A stretch of DNA of 29,812 nt, taken from the NCBI GenBank assembly GCA_023433465.1, contig JAEZCR010000071.1, positions 1 through 29,812 of the forward strand, in the 5' to 3' direction. A model generated the notes under the pieces. The model worked only from the letters and a program-made list of their open reading frames with translations, was not told the DNA's origin and ran no database searches. Origin of the DNA: Pseudomonadota bacterium. GTDB lineage: Bacteria; Pseudomonadota; Gammaproteobacteria; Steroidobacterales; Steroidobacteraceae. Made by a program: the position numbers and the translations under genes. This document shows, piece after piece, positions 1-7,242 of the stretch (the first letter of the stretch is position 1; each line of letters opens with the position of its first letter).

Positions 1-1497
1 GCTCCGGCCCCGGCTGCGCGCCCGGCCGCGCCGGCCCCGACCGCCGCGCCCAAACCGTCGCGACCGCTCAAGCCCGACGTGCCGCACGACCGCGAGACCC
101 AGTTGCTCGTGCTCGGCGCGGGTCCCGGCGGCTACACCGCCGCATTCCGCGCCGCGGATCTCGGCCTCAAGGTCACGCTGGTCGAGCGCTGGCCCATGCT
201 GGGTGGCGTCTGTCTCAACGTGGGATGTATTCCCTCGAAGGCGCTGCTGCACGCCGCCAAGGTGATCGACGAAGTCGCCGACATGCGAGCGCACGGCGTC
301 GCGTTCGGCGCGCCGCAGATCGACCTGCCCAAACTACTCGAGTGGAAGAACAGCGTCGTCAAGAAGCTGGTCGGCGGTCTCTCGGTGCTCGCGCGCCAAC
401 GCAAGGTCGAGGTGGTCAACGGCATCGGCCGGTTCGCGAGCCCGCACGTCATGGAAGTCATCGGCGGCGACGGCAAGACGCAGAAGATCCGCTTCGAGCA
501 GTGCATCATCGCGGCCGGCTCGGAGCCCATCAAACTACCGTTCATTCCCGACGATCCGCGCGTCATCGATTCGACCGGCGCGCTCGAGCTCGGCGGCGTG
601 CCGAAGCGTTTGCTGGTCATCGGTGGCGGCATCATCGGACTCGAGATGGCCACCGTGTACTCGTCGCTCGGCGCGAAGTTGTCGGTGGTCGAGCTCACGC
701 CGCAGCTCATGCCCGGCGCCGATCCGGACCTGGTTCGGCCGCTCGAGAAGCGCCTGAAGGCGCGCTACGAGCAGATCCTGCTGAACACCAAGGTCACCGC
801 CTGCGCCGCGAAGCCCGAAGGACTCGAAGTGACGTTCGAGGACGCGAGCGGCAAGCGCAACGACACGTTCGACCGTGTGCTGGTGGCCGTCGGCCGCAGC
901 GCGAACGGCAAACGGATCGGGCTGGAGAACGCCGATATCGATGTGAGCGACCGGGGGATCATCCCGGTCGACAAGCAGATGCGCACGAACCTGCCGCACG
1001 TGTTCGCGATCGGCGATCTCGTGCCGGGGCCGATGCTCGCCCACAAGGCGATGCACGAGGCCAAGGTCGCCGCAGAAGTGGCTGCGGGCCACAAGAGCTA
1101 CTTCGACGCGCGCGTGATCCCGTCGGTGGCGTACACGGATCCGGAAGTCGCCTGGGTAGGCCTCACGGAAACCGATGCGAAGAAGAACGGCACGCCCTTC
1201 AAGAAGGGCAGCTTCCCATGGATGGCCAGCGGCCGTTCGCTCGCGCTCGGCCGCGAAGAGGGCATGACCAAACTACTGTTCGACCCGGTGACGCACCGCG
1301 TGCTGGGCGGCGGCATGGTCGGGCCCAACGCGGGCGAGCTCGTCGCGGAGGTCGCGCTGGCGATCGAGATGGGCGCGGACGCGACCGACATCGGCCTCAC
1401 GGTTCACGCGCACCCGACGCTTTCCGAAACGGTGGGCCTCTCCGCGGAAGCCTTCGAAGGGACGATCACGGACCTCTACATGCCGAAGAAGGCGTAG
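1..1497 (+). CDS. lpdA: Dihydrolipoamide dehydrogenase (E3) with N-terminal lipoyl domain; 5' end outside window
   Basis: FAD-dependent E3 component that reoxidises dihydrolipoyl groups of 2-oxoacid dehydrogenase complexes with NAD+. Visible motifs are the FAD loop GAGPGGY (about nt 115-135), the redox-active CLNVGC pair (cysteines at about nt 211 and 226), the NAD-binding GGGIIGLE, the second FAD motif ending in FAIGDL, and the C-terminal HPTLSE active-site His-Glu. A GTG at 79 would give a normal-length 472-residue E3. However, the frame stays open to base 1, and those 26 codons are almost all Ala, Pro and Arg. That matches the flexible linker joining an N-terminal lipoyl domain to E3 in some proteobacterial pyruvate dehydrogenase E3 proteins. 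I therefore infer that the true start lies upstream and that aceE/aceF may precede it. E3 identity is secure; the lipoyl domain itself is inferred from the linker. Confidence 0.95.
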   Translation, partial: APAPAARPAAPAPTAAPKPSRPLKPDVPHDRETQLLVLGAGPGGYTAAFRAADLGLKVTLVERWPMLGGVCLNVGCIPSKALLHAAKVIDEVADMRAHGVAFGAPQIDLPKLLEWKNSVVKKLVGGLSVLARQRKVEVVNGIGRFASPHVMEVIGGDGKTQKIRFEQCIIAAGSEPIKLPFIPDDPRVIDSTGALELGGVPKRLLVIGGGIIGLEMATVYSSLGAKLSVVELTPQLMPGADPDLVRPLEKRLKARYEQILLNTKVTACAAKPEGLEVTFEDASGKRNDTFDRVLVAVGRSANGKRIGLENADIDVSDRGIIPVDKQMRTNLPHVFAIGDLVPGPMLAHKAMHEAKVAAEVAAGHKSYFDARVIPSVAYTDPEVAWVGLTETDAKKNGTPFKKGSFPWMASGRSLALGREEGMTKLLFDPVTHRVLGGGMVGPNAGELVAEVALAIEMGADATDIGLTVHAHPTLSETVGLSAEAFEGTITDLYMPKKA

Positions 1498-1507
1498 TCC
1501 CGGGGAA

Positions 1508-1524
1508 GTCTCAGAGGCTGAGAC
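1508..1524. terminator. Short perfect inverted repeat between convergent genes
   Basis: GTCTCAG and CTGAGAC form a perfect 7-bp stem around a 3-base AGG loop. It lies just after the lpdA stop and covers the stop codon of the convergent membrane-protein gene (TGA complement at 1511-1513). It has no T-tract on either side, so it may only be a weak bidirectional terminator or a 3'-end-protecting hairpin. Confidence 0.35.
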
Positions 1525-2260
1525 CGGTCGGCGCGGCCGCGGTCAGCTCGGTGACGGGCGGCGGTCCGAACGTGTAATCGACGACGAGACGCACGGCCAG
1601 TGTCTCCTCGACGCTCCAGTTCGATACATCCAGGCACACCGCGCGCCGGTCGGCGCTCGTCGGATATTCGGTGTACGACTCCGCGATGTGCAGGCTGCCC
1701 AGCGTCGGCGCGCCCGCATCCCGTTCCAGCCACGGCTCGTCGCTCATGGGCACGCGCGAATGGACGTGCACGGCCTTTGTATGGGTCGCCGAAGGCACGG
1801 TCGCGCAGACTGCGATGACCGTCGCGAGCGATGCGGTGCACGGCGTGGGACCGGCCTCTTCGGCCTGCGGCGTAACGCGGCAGGGAGGCAGATGCGCCAC
1901 GGATTCCGCGCTGGCGGTCTCGCCCACCCGCGTGGCGAGCGCCGGGTGCGGCGCGCCAGGCTGGCCCGGAGCGGGGGCATCGGCGGCGTCGGTGGCAGCC
2001 TCGTTCTTCGCGGCGAGCTTCAGGTCCGCCCTCAGGGCGGCGATCTCCTCGCGCGCGCCGACGGCGCGCAGCTCGGACCAGAAATACCCGCCCACCATGG
2101 CGCCCAGCACCAGGGCGAAGAGGGCAAAGGTGGAGCGAATGCGGTTCTTCTTCGGCCGACCCTCGGGGGAAGCGCGGTTCTTCAGCAGCTGAATGGTGGC
2201 GGTCGCCATTGTGGCGAGCGCGCCGATGATCGCGGCGACGATGGTTTCCGACAGACCCAT
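1511..2260 (-). CDS. Hypothetical membrane-anchored protein (249 aa), family not recognised
   Basis: I do not recognise the family. The N-terminus (residues 1-24, MGLSETIVAAIIGALATMAT) is hydrophobic or amphipathic. It is followed by a basic, Arg/Lys-rich stretch (27-43), then a clear membrane segment (about 44-63, ending GAMVGGYFW). Next come a charged helical stretch suggestive of a short coiled coil (65-92) and an Ala/Pro-rich linker (95-115). The C-terminal domain of about 120 residues has four scattered cysteines. The start is supported by AGAGG and AAGGG upstream of ATG 2260. It stands alone, convergent with lpdA and downstream of the DUF1841 gene on the same strand. Longer frames on the opposite strand here lack protein-like composition. 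The C-terminal domain could be extracytoplasmic, but topology is unclear. Confidence 0.65.
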   Translation of the reverse strand: MGLSETIVAAIIGALATMATATIQLLKNRASPEGRPKKNRIRSTFALFALVLGAMVGGYFWSELRAVGAREEIAALRADLKLAAKNEAATDAADAPAPGQPGAPHPALATRVGETASAESVAHLPPCRVTPQAEEAGPTPCTASLATVIAVCATVPSATHTKAVHVHSRVPMSDEPWLERDAGAPTLGSLHIAESYTEYPTSADRRAVCLDVSNWSVEETLAVRLVVDYTFGPPPVTELTAAAPTGLSL

Positions 2261-2392
2261 CCCTTGAACCTCTCGAAGGTCGGCGGGCGCAAGCGGGCCC
2301 GACCGTAGCTTTCTGGAGTGTAGTCCGGCCTCCGGGAAGCCCGGTTCGACCGGTTACCGGGGTGGGTACTGGTTCACACAATTCGGGCGGTT

Positions 2393-2418
2393 GCCCGGCG
2401 TTGGCCAGCCTGCCGGGC
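2393..2418 (-). terminator. Candidate hairpin terminator after the metG-to-DUF1841 operon
   Basis: Immediately downstream of the DUF1841 stop, GCCCGGC and GCCGGGC make a perfect 7-bp stem with a 12-nt loop that itself holds a GGCTGGCC element. No T-run follows, so the role as terminator is inferred from position. The rest of the non-coding stretch 2261-2420 shows only a weak -10-like TACACT (complement strand, near 2318-2323) that could serve the downstream membrane-protein gene. Confidence 0.35.
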
Positions 2419-2420
2419 GA

Positions 2421-2846
2421 TCACAGCGTCCGCAGGCGCTCGAGGTAGGCGTTCTCGTCCGGCGACTTGCCGGCGCGCTGGGCTTCCCACAGCGCCTCGG
2501 CCAGCACCTCGAGCATGCGGTGCTCGGCCTCGTGCGCGTCGCCCGTGCGTGCGGACAGCTTCGCGTGCAACTCGGTGATGCCGTGCGGCCGGTTGGTGGC
2601 CACCTGTTCGCGGATGGCGAGGTGCAGCCCCATGTGCAGCCAGGGATTGAGCTGGCCGCCGCGCGGTGAGTAGTTCGCGCGGCCCGCGGCCGCGTACTCG
2701 ACGATGACGTGGTACTCGGGATGTTCGGAGATCACCGCGACGAGCTGCTTTTCCAGCGCCGAGAGCGGCTGCTCCGCCTTGAACTTGCGCCATGCCGCGC
2801 GATACATCTCGCGCAGCTGATCGCGCGACGTGCCCTCGTAGATCAT
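2421..2846 (-). CDS. DUF1841 family protein
   Basis: Small soluble protein of 141 residues that matches my recollection of the proteobacterial DUF1841 family: MIYEGTSRDQLREMY at the N-terminus, a PEYH element, and a central NPWLHMGLHLAIREQV block with conserved His residues. No biochemical role is known to me. A longer reading starting at 2948 is open, but its extra 34 residues are shadow sequence of nth. ATG 2846 has a good AGGAG ribosome-binding site within the end of nth. The ATG overlaps the nth TGA as ATGA, indicating translational coupling. It is the last gene of the metG-pyrD-rnfB-nth run and may share a process with nth or rnfB, but this is only positional inference. Confidence 0.88.
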   Translation of the reverse strand: MIYEGTSRDQLREMYRAAWRKFKAEQPLSALEKQLVAVISEHPEYHVIVEYAAAGRANYSPRGGQLNPWLHMGLHLAIREQVATNRPHGITELHAKLSARTGDAHEAEHRMLEVLAEALWEAQRAGKSPDENAYLERLRTL

Positions 2847-3505
2847 CCAGTGCTCCTGGAGGCGCGAGCGATAATCCGGAGTCGGGGGCCGTACTCGCAC
2901 AGCGCGTTTATGAGGCACGCGGCGCACGCGGGCTTCAGCGCCTTGCATACGTACCTCCCATGCAGGAGGAGCCAGTGATGAGCGTCATGAGCGAATTCCC
3001 CGGGCGTGAACTTCATCAACGCATCCTCCACGTCTCGCGGCGTTTTCCCCGGCGCGATCTTCGTCCGATTGGCGACGCGGAAGATGTGTGTGTCGACCGC
3101 AATTGTGGGTTCTCCGAAAACCGTGTTCAGGACGACGTTCGCAGTTTTTCGTCCTACTCCCGGCAACGCCTCGAGCGCTTCGCGCGAGCGCGGCACTTCG
3201 CCCCCGTGTTCGTCTGCAATTGCCGACGCCGTCGCCACGATGTTCTTCGCCTTGGCCTTCCAGAGGCCGATCGTGCGGATGTATTTCGTCAATCCATCGA
3301 CGCCCAGGTCGGCGATCGCGCGCGGCGTGCGGGCTACGGGGAACAGCTTACGGGTTACCGCATTCACGCTCTTGTCCGTGGCCTGCGCCGAAAGGATCAC
3401 GGCCACGAGCAGTTCGAACGGAGTCGTGTATTCGAGTTCGGTCGTCGGGTGAGGATTGGCCGCGCGGAACTTCTCGAAAATCGCGCGCCGCTTGGCGGCG
3501 TTCAT
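2843..3505 (-). CDS. nth: Endonuclease III (DNA glycosylase/AP lyase)
   Basis: Base-excision repair enzyme that removes oxidised pyrimidines and cleaves the abasic site. The 220-residue length is close to E. coli Nth (211). The helix-hairpin-helix reads LPGVGRKTA, with the catalytic lysine in GRKTA and the catalytic aspartate in AVDTH. The C-terminal [4Fe-4S] loop has the exact C-x6-C-x2-C-x5-C spacing (CKALKPACAACLINALC). A short basic tail follows. The start is ATG 3505, which overlaps the TGA of the upstream rnfB-like gene as ATGA; its own stop overlaps the DUF1841 start the same way. The three genes therefore appear translationally coupled. A longer frame running upstream to 3937 is a shadow of rnfB. 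Confidence 0.97.
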   Translation of the reverse strand: MNAAKRRAIFEKFRAANPHPTTELEYTTPFELLVAVILSAQATDKSVNAVTRKLFPVARTPRAIADLGVDGLTKYIRTIGLWKAKAKNIVATASAIADEHGGEVPRSREALEALPGVGRKTANVVLNTVFGEPTIAVDTHIFRVANRTKIAPGKTPRDVEDALMKFTPGEFAHDAHHWLLLHGRYVCKALKPACAACLINALCEYGPRLRIIARASRSTG

Positions 3506-4065
3506 GGTCTTCCCGGTTCGTAGGCCGCGTTCTTCTTCGCCGCGAGACGCGCGCTCTTCTCCGCCGCGCGGCGCGCGATGCGCTCGTTGCGCGCGGCGTA
3601 ACGGGCCCGCGATTCGTCCGGCGGTGGCAACCGCGGTGACACGCCGGGAACCGTCGCGCGCGGGATCATCGAGATGCAGTCGACCGGGCAGGGCGCGATG
3701 CACAGCTCGCAACCCGTGCAGGTCTCGGCCAGCACCGTGTGCATGTGCCGACGCGCGCCGACGATGGCATCGACCGGGCAGGGCGGCAGGCACTTGGCGC
3801 AGCCGATGCAGCGCTCCTCGTCGATGACGGCGACCATGGGCGGAGTTTCGATGCCGTTCGCCGGATTCAGCGGTTTGCGCGCCTTGCCCGTCAGCGCGGC
3901 CAGCTTGGCGATCGTCTCGTCGCCACCCGGCGGGCACTGGTTGATGTCCGCCCCGCCACTAACTACCGCGCGCGCGTATGGCAGGCAGCCGTCGTAGCCG
4001 CAGCGCGTGCACTGTGTCTGCGGCAGCAGTGCGTCGACGTCCGCGGCGGAGAGTTCAGGCGTCAT
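3502..4065 (-). CDS. rnfB: RnfB/RsxB-like iron-sulfur protein, soluble form without membrane anchor
   Basis: Electron-transfer protein of 187 residues. The N-terminal Fe-S domain has the four-cysteine pattern seen in RnfB (QCTRCGYDGC, then NQCPPGG). Two ferredoxin-type [4Fe-4S] motifs follow: CIGCAKCLPPCP and CTGCELCIAPCP. The C-terminal 40 residues are rich in Ala, Arg and Lys. Classical RnfB begins with a membrane helix; this protein starts directly at the Fe-S domain. No other rnf gene (A, C, D, G, E) occurs in the window, so it may act as a stand-alone ferredoxin-like carrier rather than a subunit of a sodium or proton pump. It overlaps pyrD by 11 bp and nth by 4 bp. It could also be annotated simply as a ferredoxin. 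Confidence 0.88.
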   Translation of the reverse strand: MTPELSAADVDALLPQTQCTRCGYDGCLPYARAVVSGGADINQCPPGGDETIAKLAALTGKARKPLNPANGIETPPMVAVIDEERCIGCAKCLPPCPVDAIVGARRHMHTVLAETCTGCELCIAPCPVDCISMIPRATVPGVSPRLPPPDESRARYAARNERIARRAAEKSARLAAKKNAAYEPGRP

Positions 4066-5086
4066 GCGTGACTCCCGCCGGCGCGGACAAGGATTCGAGG
4101 ATTTCGCTCAGCAACATGGGCCCGCGGTATACGAATCCGGTGTAGATCTGCAGCAGGTTCGCGCCCGCGCGCAGCATCGCGCGCGCGGATTCCGCATCCA
4201 TGATGCCGCCGACGCCGATGATTGGAAACGTCGCACCCATCCCGGCCCGCAACGCACTGACCAGCGACAACGCGCGCGCCTGCAACGGCCGCCCGCTGAG
4301 GCCGCCGCCCCGGTGGCGCACCTGGATGCCGTCGACCTCTTCGAGATGCACCGTGGTGTTGCCCGCGATGACGCCTTCGATGCCGAGATCGCGGATCTGC
4401 GCGCACATCGCGGAGATTTCCCCGGGCGCGAGATCGGGAGCTATCTTGAGGAGCAGCGGCGGGCGGCGTCCGTGTTCGTGCGCAAGGCGGTCTCGCTCGG
4501 CCTGTAACGCATGGATGATGGCGGCGAGCGCGTCACCCGTCTGCAACTCGCGCAGCCGAGGCGTATTGGGCGAGGAAACGTTGAGCGCGAAGTAATCCGC
4601 GTGCGGATACAGCGTGCGGAATGCTTCGACGTAATCGTCCACGGCGCGCTCGAGCGGCGTGTCCGCGTTCTTGCCGATGCTCACGCCGCGTACGCCTGCA
4701 TAACGGCTCGCACGCAGGTTGGCCGCGACGTAGGCGGCGCCGCGATTGTTGAAGCCCATGCGATTGACCAGCGCCTGCGCGCGCGGCAATCGGAACAGGC
4801 GCGGGCGAGGATTGCCGTGCTGCGCGCGCGGGGTCACCGTGCCGATCTCGATGTGACTGAAGCCCAGCGCGCCGAGCGCGTCCAGGTAGTCGCCGTTCTT
4901 GTCGAAGCCCGCGGCGAGACCGACCGGGTGCGCGAAGCGCAGGCCGAGCACGTCGACGGCGAGAGCCGCGGCAACGGGCGGTGTGCGCCATGCCGGTCGC
5001 GAGAGCCTGAGACCGCCGAGCGCCAGCCGATGCGCGAGCTCCGGCTCGATTCTGTGCAGGACAGGAAGTGCGGCGCGCACGAGCAT
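4055..5086 (-). CDS. pyrD: Dihydroorotate dehydrogenase (quinone), class 2
   Basis: Oxidises dihydroorotate to orotate with FMN and passes electrons to quinone; fourth step of UMP synthesis, at the inner membrane. Class 2 features are an N-terminal amphipathic helix (LPVLHRIEPELAHRLAL) for membrane association, the substrate loop NVSSPNTPRLRELQ with the catalytic serine, NRMGFNN, and phosphate-binding GVGGIMD and YTGFVYRGP near the C-terminus. I place the start at ATG 5086 because the distance to the PELAH motif then equals that in Pseudomonas PyrD as I remember it. ATG 5110 (8 residues longer) is the alternative and would sit 5 bp after the metG stop. Product 343 residues. The 3' end overlaps rnfB by 11 bp. 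Confidence 0.96.
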   Translation of the reverse strand: MLVRAALPVLHRIEPELAHRLALGGLRLSRPAWRTPPVAAALAVDVLGLRFAHPVGLAAGFDKNGDYLDALGALGFSHIEIGTVTPRAQHGNPRPRLFRLPRAQALVNRMGFNNRGAAYVAANLRASRYAGVRGVSIGKNADTPLERAVDDYVEAFRTLYPHADYFALNVSSPNTPRLRELQTGDALAAIIHALQAERDRLAHEHGRRPPLLLKIAPDLAPGEISAMCAQIRDLGIEGVIAGNTTVHLEEVDGIQVRHRGGGLSGRPLQARALSLVSALRAGMGATFPIIGVGGIMDAESARAMLRAGANLLQIYTGFVYRGPMLLSEILESLSAPAGVTHDA

Positions 5087-5115
5087 GGCGGCGGCGCCCT
5101 GCGAGCGCATGAGAC

Positions 5116-7176
5116 TCAGGTGACCTTCATGCCCGGCGTCGCGCCGCTGTCGGGCGAGAGCAGGAACACTTCCGGTCCGTCATCGGCGCTGGCGCACAGG
5201 ACCATGCCCTGCGAGACGCCGAAGCGCATCTTGCGCGGCTCGAGATTCGCGATCATCACGACCTGTCGGCCGATGAGCTTGGCCGGATCGTACGCGGCGC
5301 GGATGCCCGAGAACACGTTGCGCTGCTCGGTGCCGAGGTCGAGCGTCAGCTGCAGTAGTTTGTCCGAGCCGTCGACGTGTTTCGCGTCGAGCACTTTCGC
5401 GACGCGCAGGTCGAGCTTCGCGAAGTCGTCGATGTTCGCGAATCCCGCCGCGGTGGCGGGAGCGGCGGCGTTCGCGGCGGCGGGTTGTTTCTTCGCCTGC
5501 TTCGCCTGTGTCCCGCCCGATTTCGCGTCCGCCTTTTCGGCGGCCGCGGGTGCTTCGACGAGCTGCGCGACCACTTTCGGATCGAGCCGCACCGCCAGCG
5601 GTTCGTACGCTTCGATCGGGTGATCGAACAGCGGCGTCGCCACCGAATTCCAGTCCGCGAACGAGATGCGCAGGAATTTGCCGGCCTTCTCGGCCATCTG
5701 CGGCATCACCGGCGCAAGGTAGCTCATCAGCACGCGGAACAGGTTGATGCCCTGCGTGCAGACGGCGAGGACTTCGGCGGCCTTGGCCGGATCCTTGGCG
5801 AGCGCCCAGGGCTTGTTCGAATCCACGTACTGATTGGCGCGATCGGCGAGACCCATGATGCCGCGCAGCGCCGCGGAATAGTCGCGGCCGTCGTAGAGAT
5901 CGGCGATCGTACCGCGCAGGGCTGCGAACTCCTCGTAGAGCTGCGGATCGGGTAGTTCGGCCGCGAGCCTGCCGCCGCCGCGCTGGACGAAACCCGCGCA
6001 GCGGCTCGCGATGTTCACGAGTTTGCCGACGATGTCGGAATTCACGCGCGCGACGAAGTCGTCGAGCGACAGGTCGATGTCCTCGACCGCCGCGTTGAGC
6101 TTGCTGGCGAAGTAGAAACGCAGCGGCTCCGGCGGCAGCAGCGACAGGTACTTGCCGGCCGTGATGAACGTGCCGCGCGTCTTCGACATCTTCACGCCGT
6201 TGACGGTCAGGAAGCCGTGCACGAACACCGCGGTCGGCTTGCGACAACCCGAGCCATGCAGCACGGCCGGCCAGAACAGGTTGTGGAAGTAGCTGATGTC
6301 CTTGCCGATGAAGTGATACAGCTCGGCGGTGCTGTCGGCCTTCAGGTACTCGTCGTAGTTCAGCCCGCGTTTTTCACACAGGGCCTTGAAACTGCCGAGA
6401 TAACCGATCGGTGCGTCGAACCACACGTAGAAATACTTGCCGGGTGCGCCCGGGATCTCGAAGCCGAAGTAGGGCGCGTCGCGTGAGATGTCCCAGTCCT
6501 GCAGGCCCGCGGTGAACCACTCGTCGAGCTTGGCGCGCACTTCCGCCTGGCGCGCGCCGCCGCCCTCCAGCCACTCGCGCAGCACTTTCTCGAAGTCGCC
6601 CAGCTTGAAGAAGTAGTGCTCGGACTCGCGCCACACGGGGGTGGTCTTCGAGATCGTCGAATAGGGGTTTATCAACTTGTCGGGCGTGTAGGTGGTGCCG
6701 CAGTTCTCGCACGAGTCGCCGTACTGGTCCGCCGTGTGGCAGACCGGGCATTCGCCCTTCACGTAACGATCGGGCAGGAACATGCCGGCCTTCTCGTCGT
6801 AGGCCTGGCGCACGCTGCGCGTCGTGATGTGGCCCGCCGCCTTGAGCTTGAGATACAGGTCGGACGTGATCGCCTGGTTCTCGGGCGAATGCGTGGAATG
6901 GAAATGGTCGTGGCCGATCAGGAAGCCCTGATAGTCGGCGACGTGCTCGGCCGCCATGCGCGCGATGAGTTCCTCGGGTGTGATGCCCTCGGACTGCGCC
7001 TTGATCATCACCGGTGTGCCGTGCGAATCCTCGGCGCAGACGTAGATGCAGTCGTTGCCCAGCATGCGCTGGAACCGCACCCAGATGTCCGTCTGGACGG
7101 CTTCGATGATGTGGCCGAGGTGCAGCGAGCCGTTGGCGTAAGGCAGCGCGCTGGTGACGAGGATCTTGCGGGACAT
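5116..7176 (-). CDS. metG: Methionyl-tRNA synthetase with C-terminal tRNA-binding domain
   Basis: Class I aminoacyl-tRNA synthetase, 686 residues, near the E. coli length (677). The HIGH motif appears as HLGH in ANGSLHLGHIIE. The zinc-knuckle insert has CPVC and CENCGTTY. The KMSKS loop is GVKMSKTRG. An Ala/Lys-rich linker (about residues 545-580) leads to a C-terminal EMAPII/Trbp111-type OB-fold (DLRVAKVLDAKHVDGSDKLL and NLEPRKMRFGVSQGM), which promotes dimerisation and tRNA binding. ATG 7176 begins MSRKILVTSALPYANG, as expected. First gene of the run that continues into pyrD, rnfB, nth and DUF1841. A 66-bp gap separates it from the upstream PilT-like gene and holds a possible -10. Confidence 0.98.
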   Translation of the reverse strand: MSRKILVTSALPYANGSLHLGHIIEAVQTDIWVRFQRMLGNDCIYVCAEDSHGTPVMIKAQSEGITPEELIARMAAEHVADYQGFLIGHDHFHSTHSPENQAITSDLYLKLKAAGHITTRSVRQAYDEKAGMFLPDRYVKGECPVCHTADQYGDSCENCGTTYTPDKLINPYSTISKTTPVWRESEHYFFKLGDFEKVLREWLEGGGARQAEVRAKLDEWFTAGLQDWDISRDAPYFGFEIPGAPGKYFYVWFDAPIGYLGSFKALCEKRGLNYDEYLKADSTAELYHFIGKDISYFHNLFWPAVLHGSGCRKPTAVFVHGFLTVNGVKMSKTRGTFITAGKYLSLLPPEPLRFYFASKLNAAVEDIDLSLDDFVARVNSDIVGKLVNIASRCAGFVQRGGGRLAAELPDPQLYEEFAALRGTIADLYDGRDYSAALRGIMGLADRANQYVDSNKPWALAKDPAKAAEVLAVCTQGINLFRVLMSYLAPVMPQMAEKAGKFLRISFADWNSVATPLFDHPIEAYEPLAVRLDPKVVAQLVEAPAAAEKADAKSGGTQAKQAKKQPAAANAAAPATAAGFANIDDFAKLDLRVAKVLDAKHVDGSDKLLQLTLDLGTEQRNVFSGIRAAYDPAKLIGRQVVMIANLEPRKMRFGVSQGMVLCASADDGPEVFLLSPDSGATPGMKVT

Positions 7177-7204
7177 GAAGAACCGGGTCCTGAAAGGGCC
7201 CGGG

Positions 7205-7210
7205 ATTATA
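7205..7210 (-). promoter_or_regulatory. Possible -10 element for the metG operon
   Basis: The minus strand reads a perfect TATAAT 28 nt before the metG start, in an otherwise GC-rich gap. No convincing -35 lies 16-18 bp upstream. A small inverted repeat AATCG-gctc-CGATT (7226-7239) sits just upstream. Confidence 0.3.
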
Positions 7211-7242
7211 AGGGGGAAAGGCGGGAATCGGCTCCGATTGGG

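Noticed and set aside
1671..2308. Plus-strand open frames of 173 and 206 codons opposite the hypothetical membrane protein
   Set aside because: Low-complexity Arg/Gly/Ser composition and no ribosome-binding site; the minus-strand frame has a coherent membrane-protein layout.
2846..2948. Longer start for the DUF1841 gene
   Set aside because: The extra residues are another frame of nth, and ATG 2846 has AGGAG and the ATGA overlap.
4511..5623. 370-codon plus-strand frame across pyrD and metG
   Set aside because: Runs antisense through two clear genes and crosses their boundary; composition is shadow-like.
7185..7201. Stem-loop in the metG leader
   Set aside because: On the RNA-sense strand it has a central C-A mismatch and only short flanking stems; not evidence for a leader regulator.
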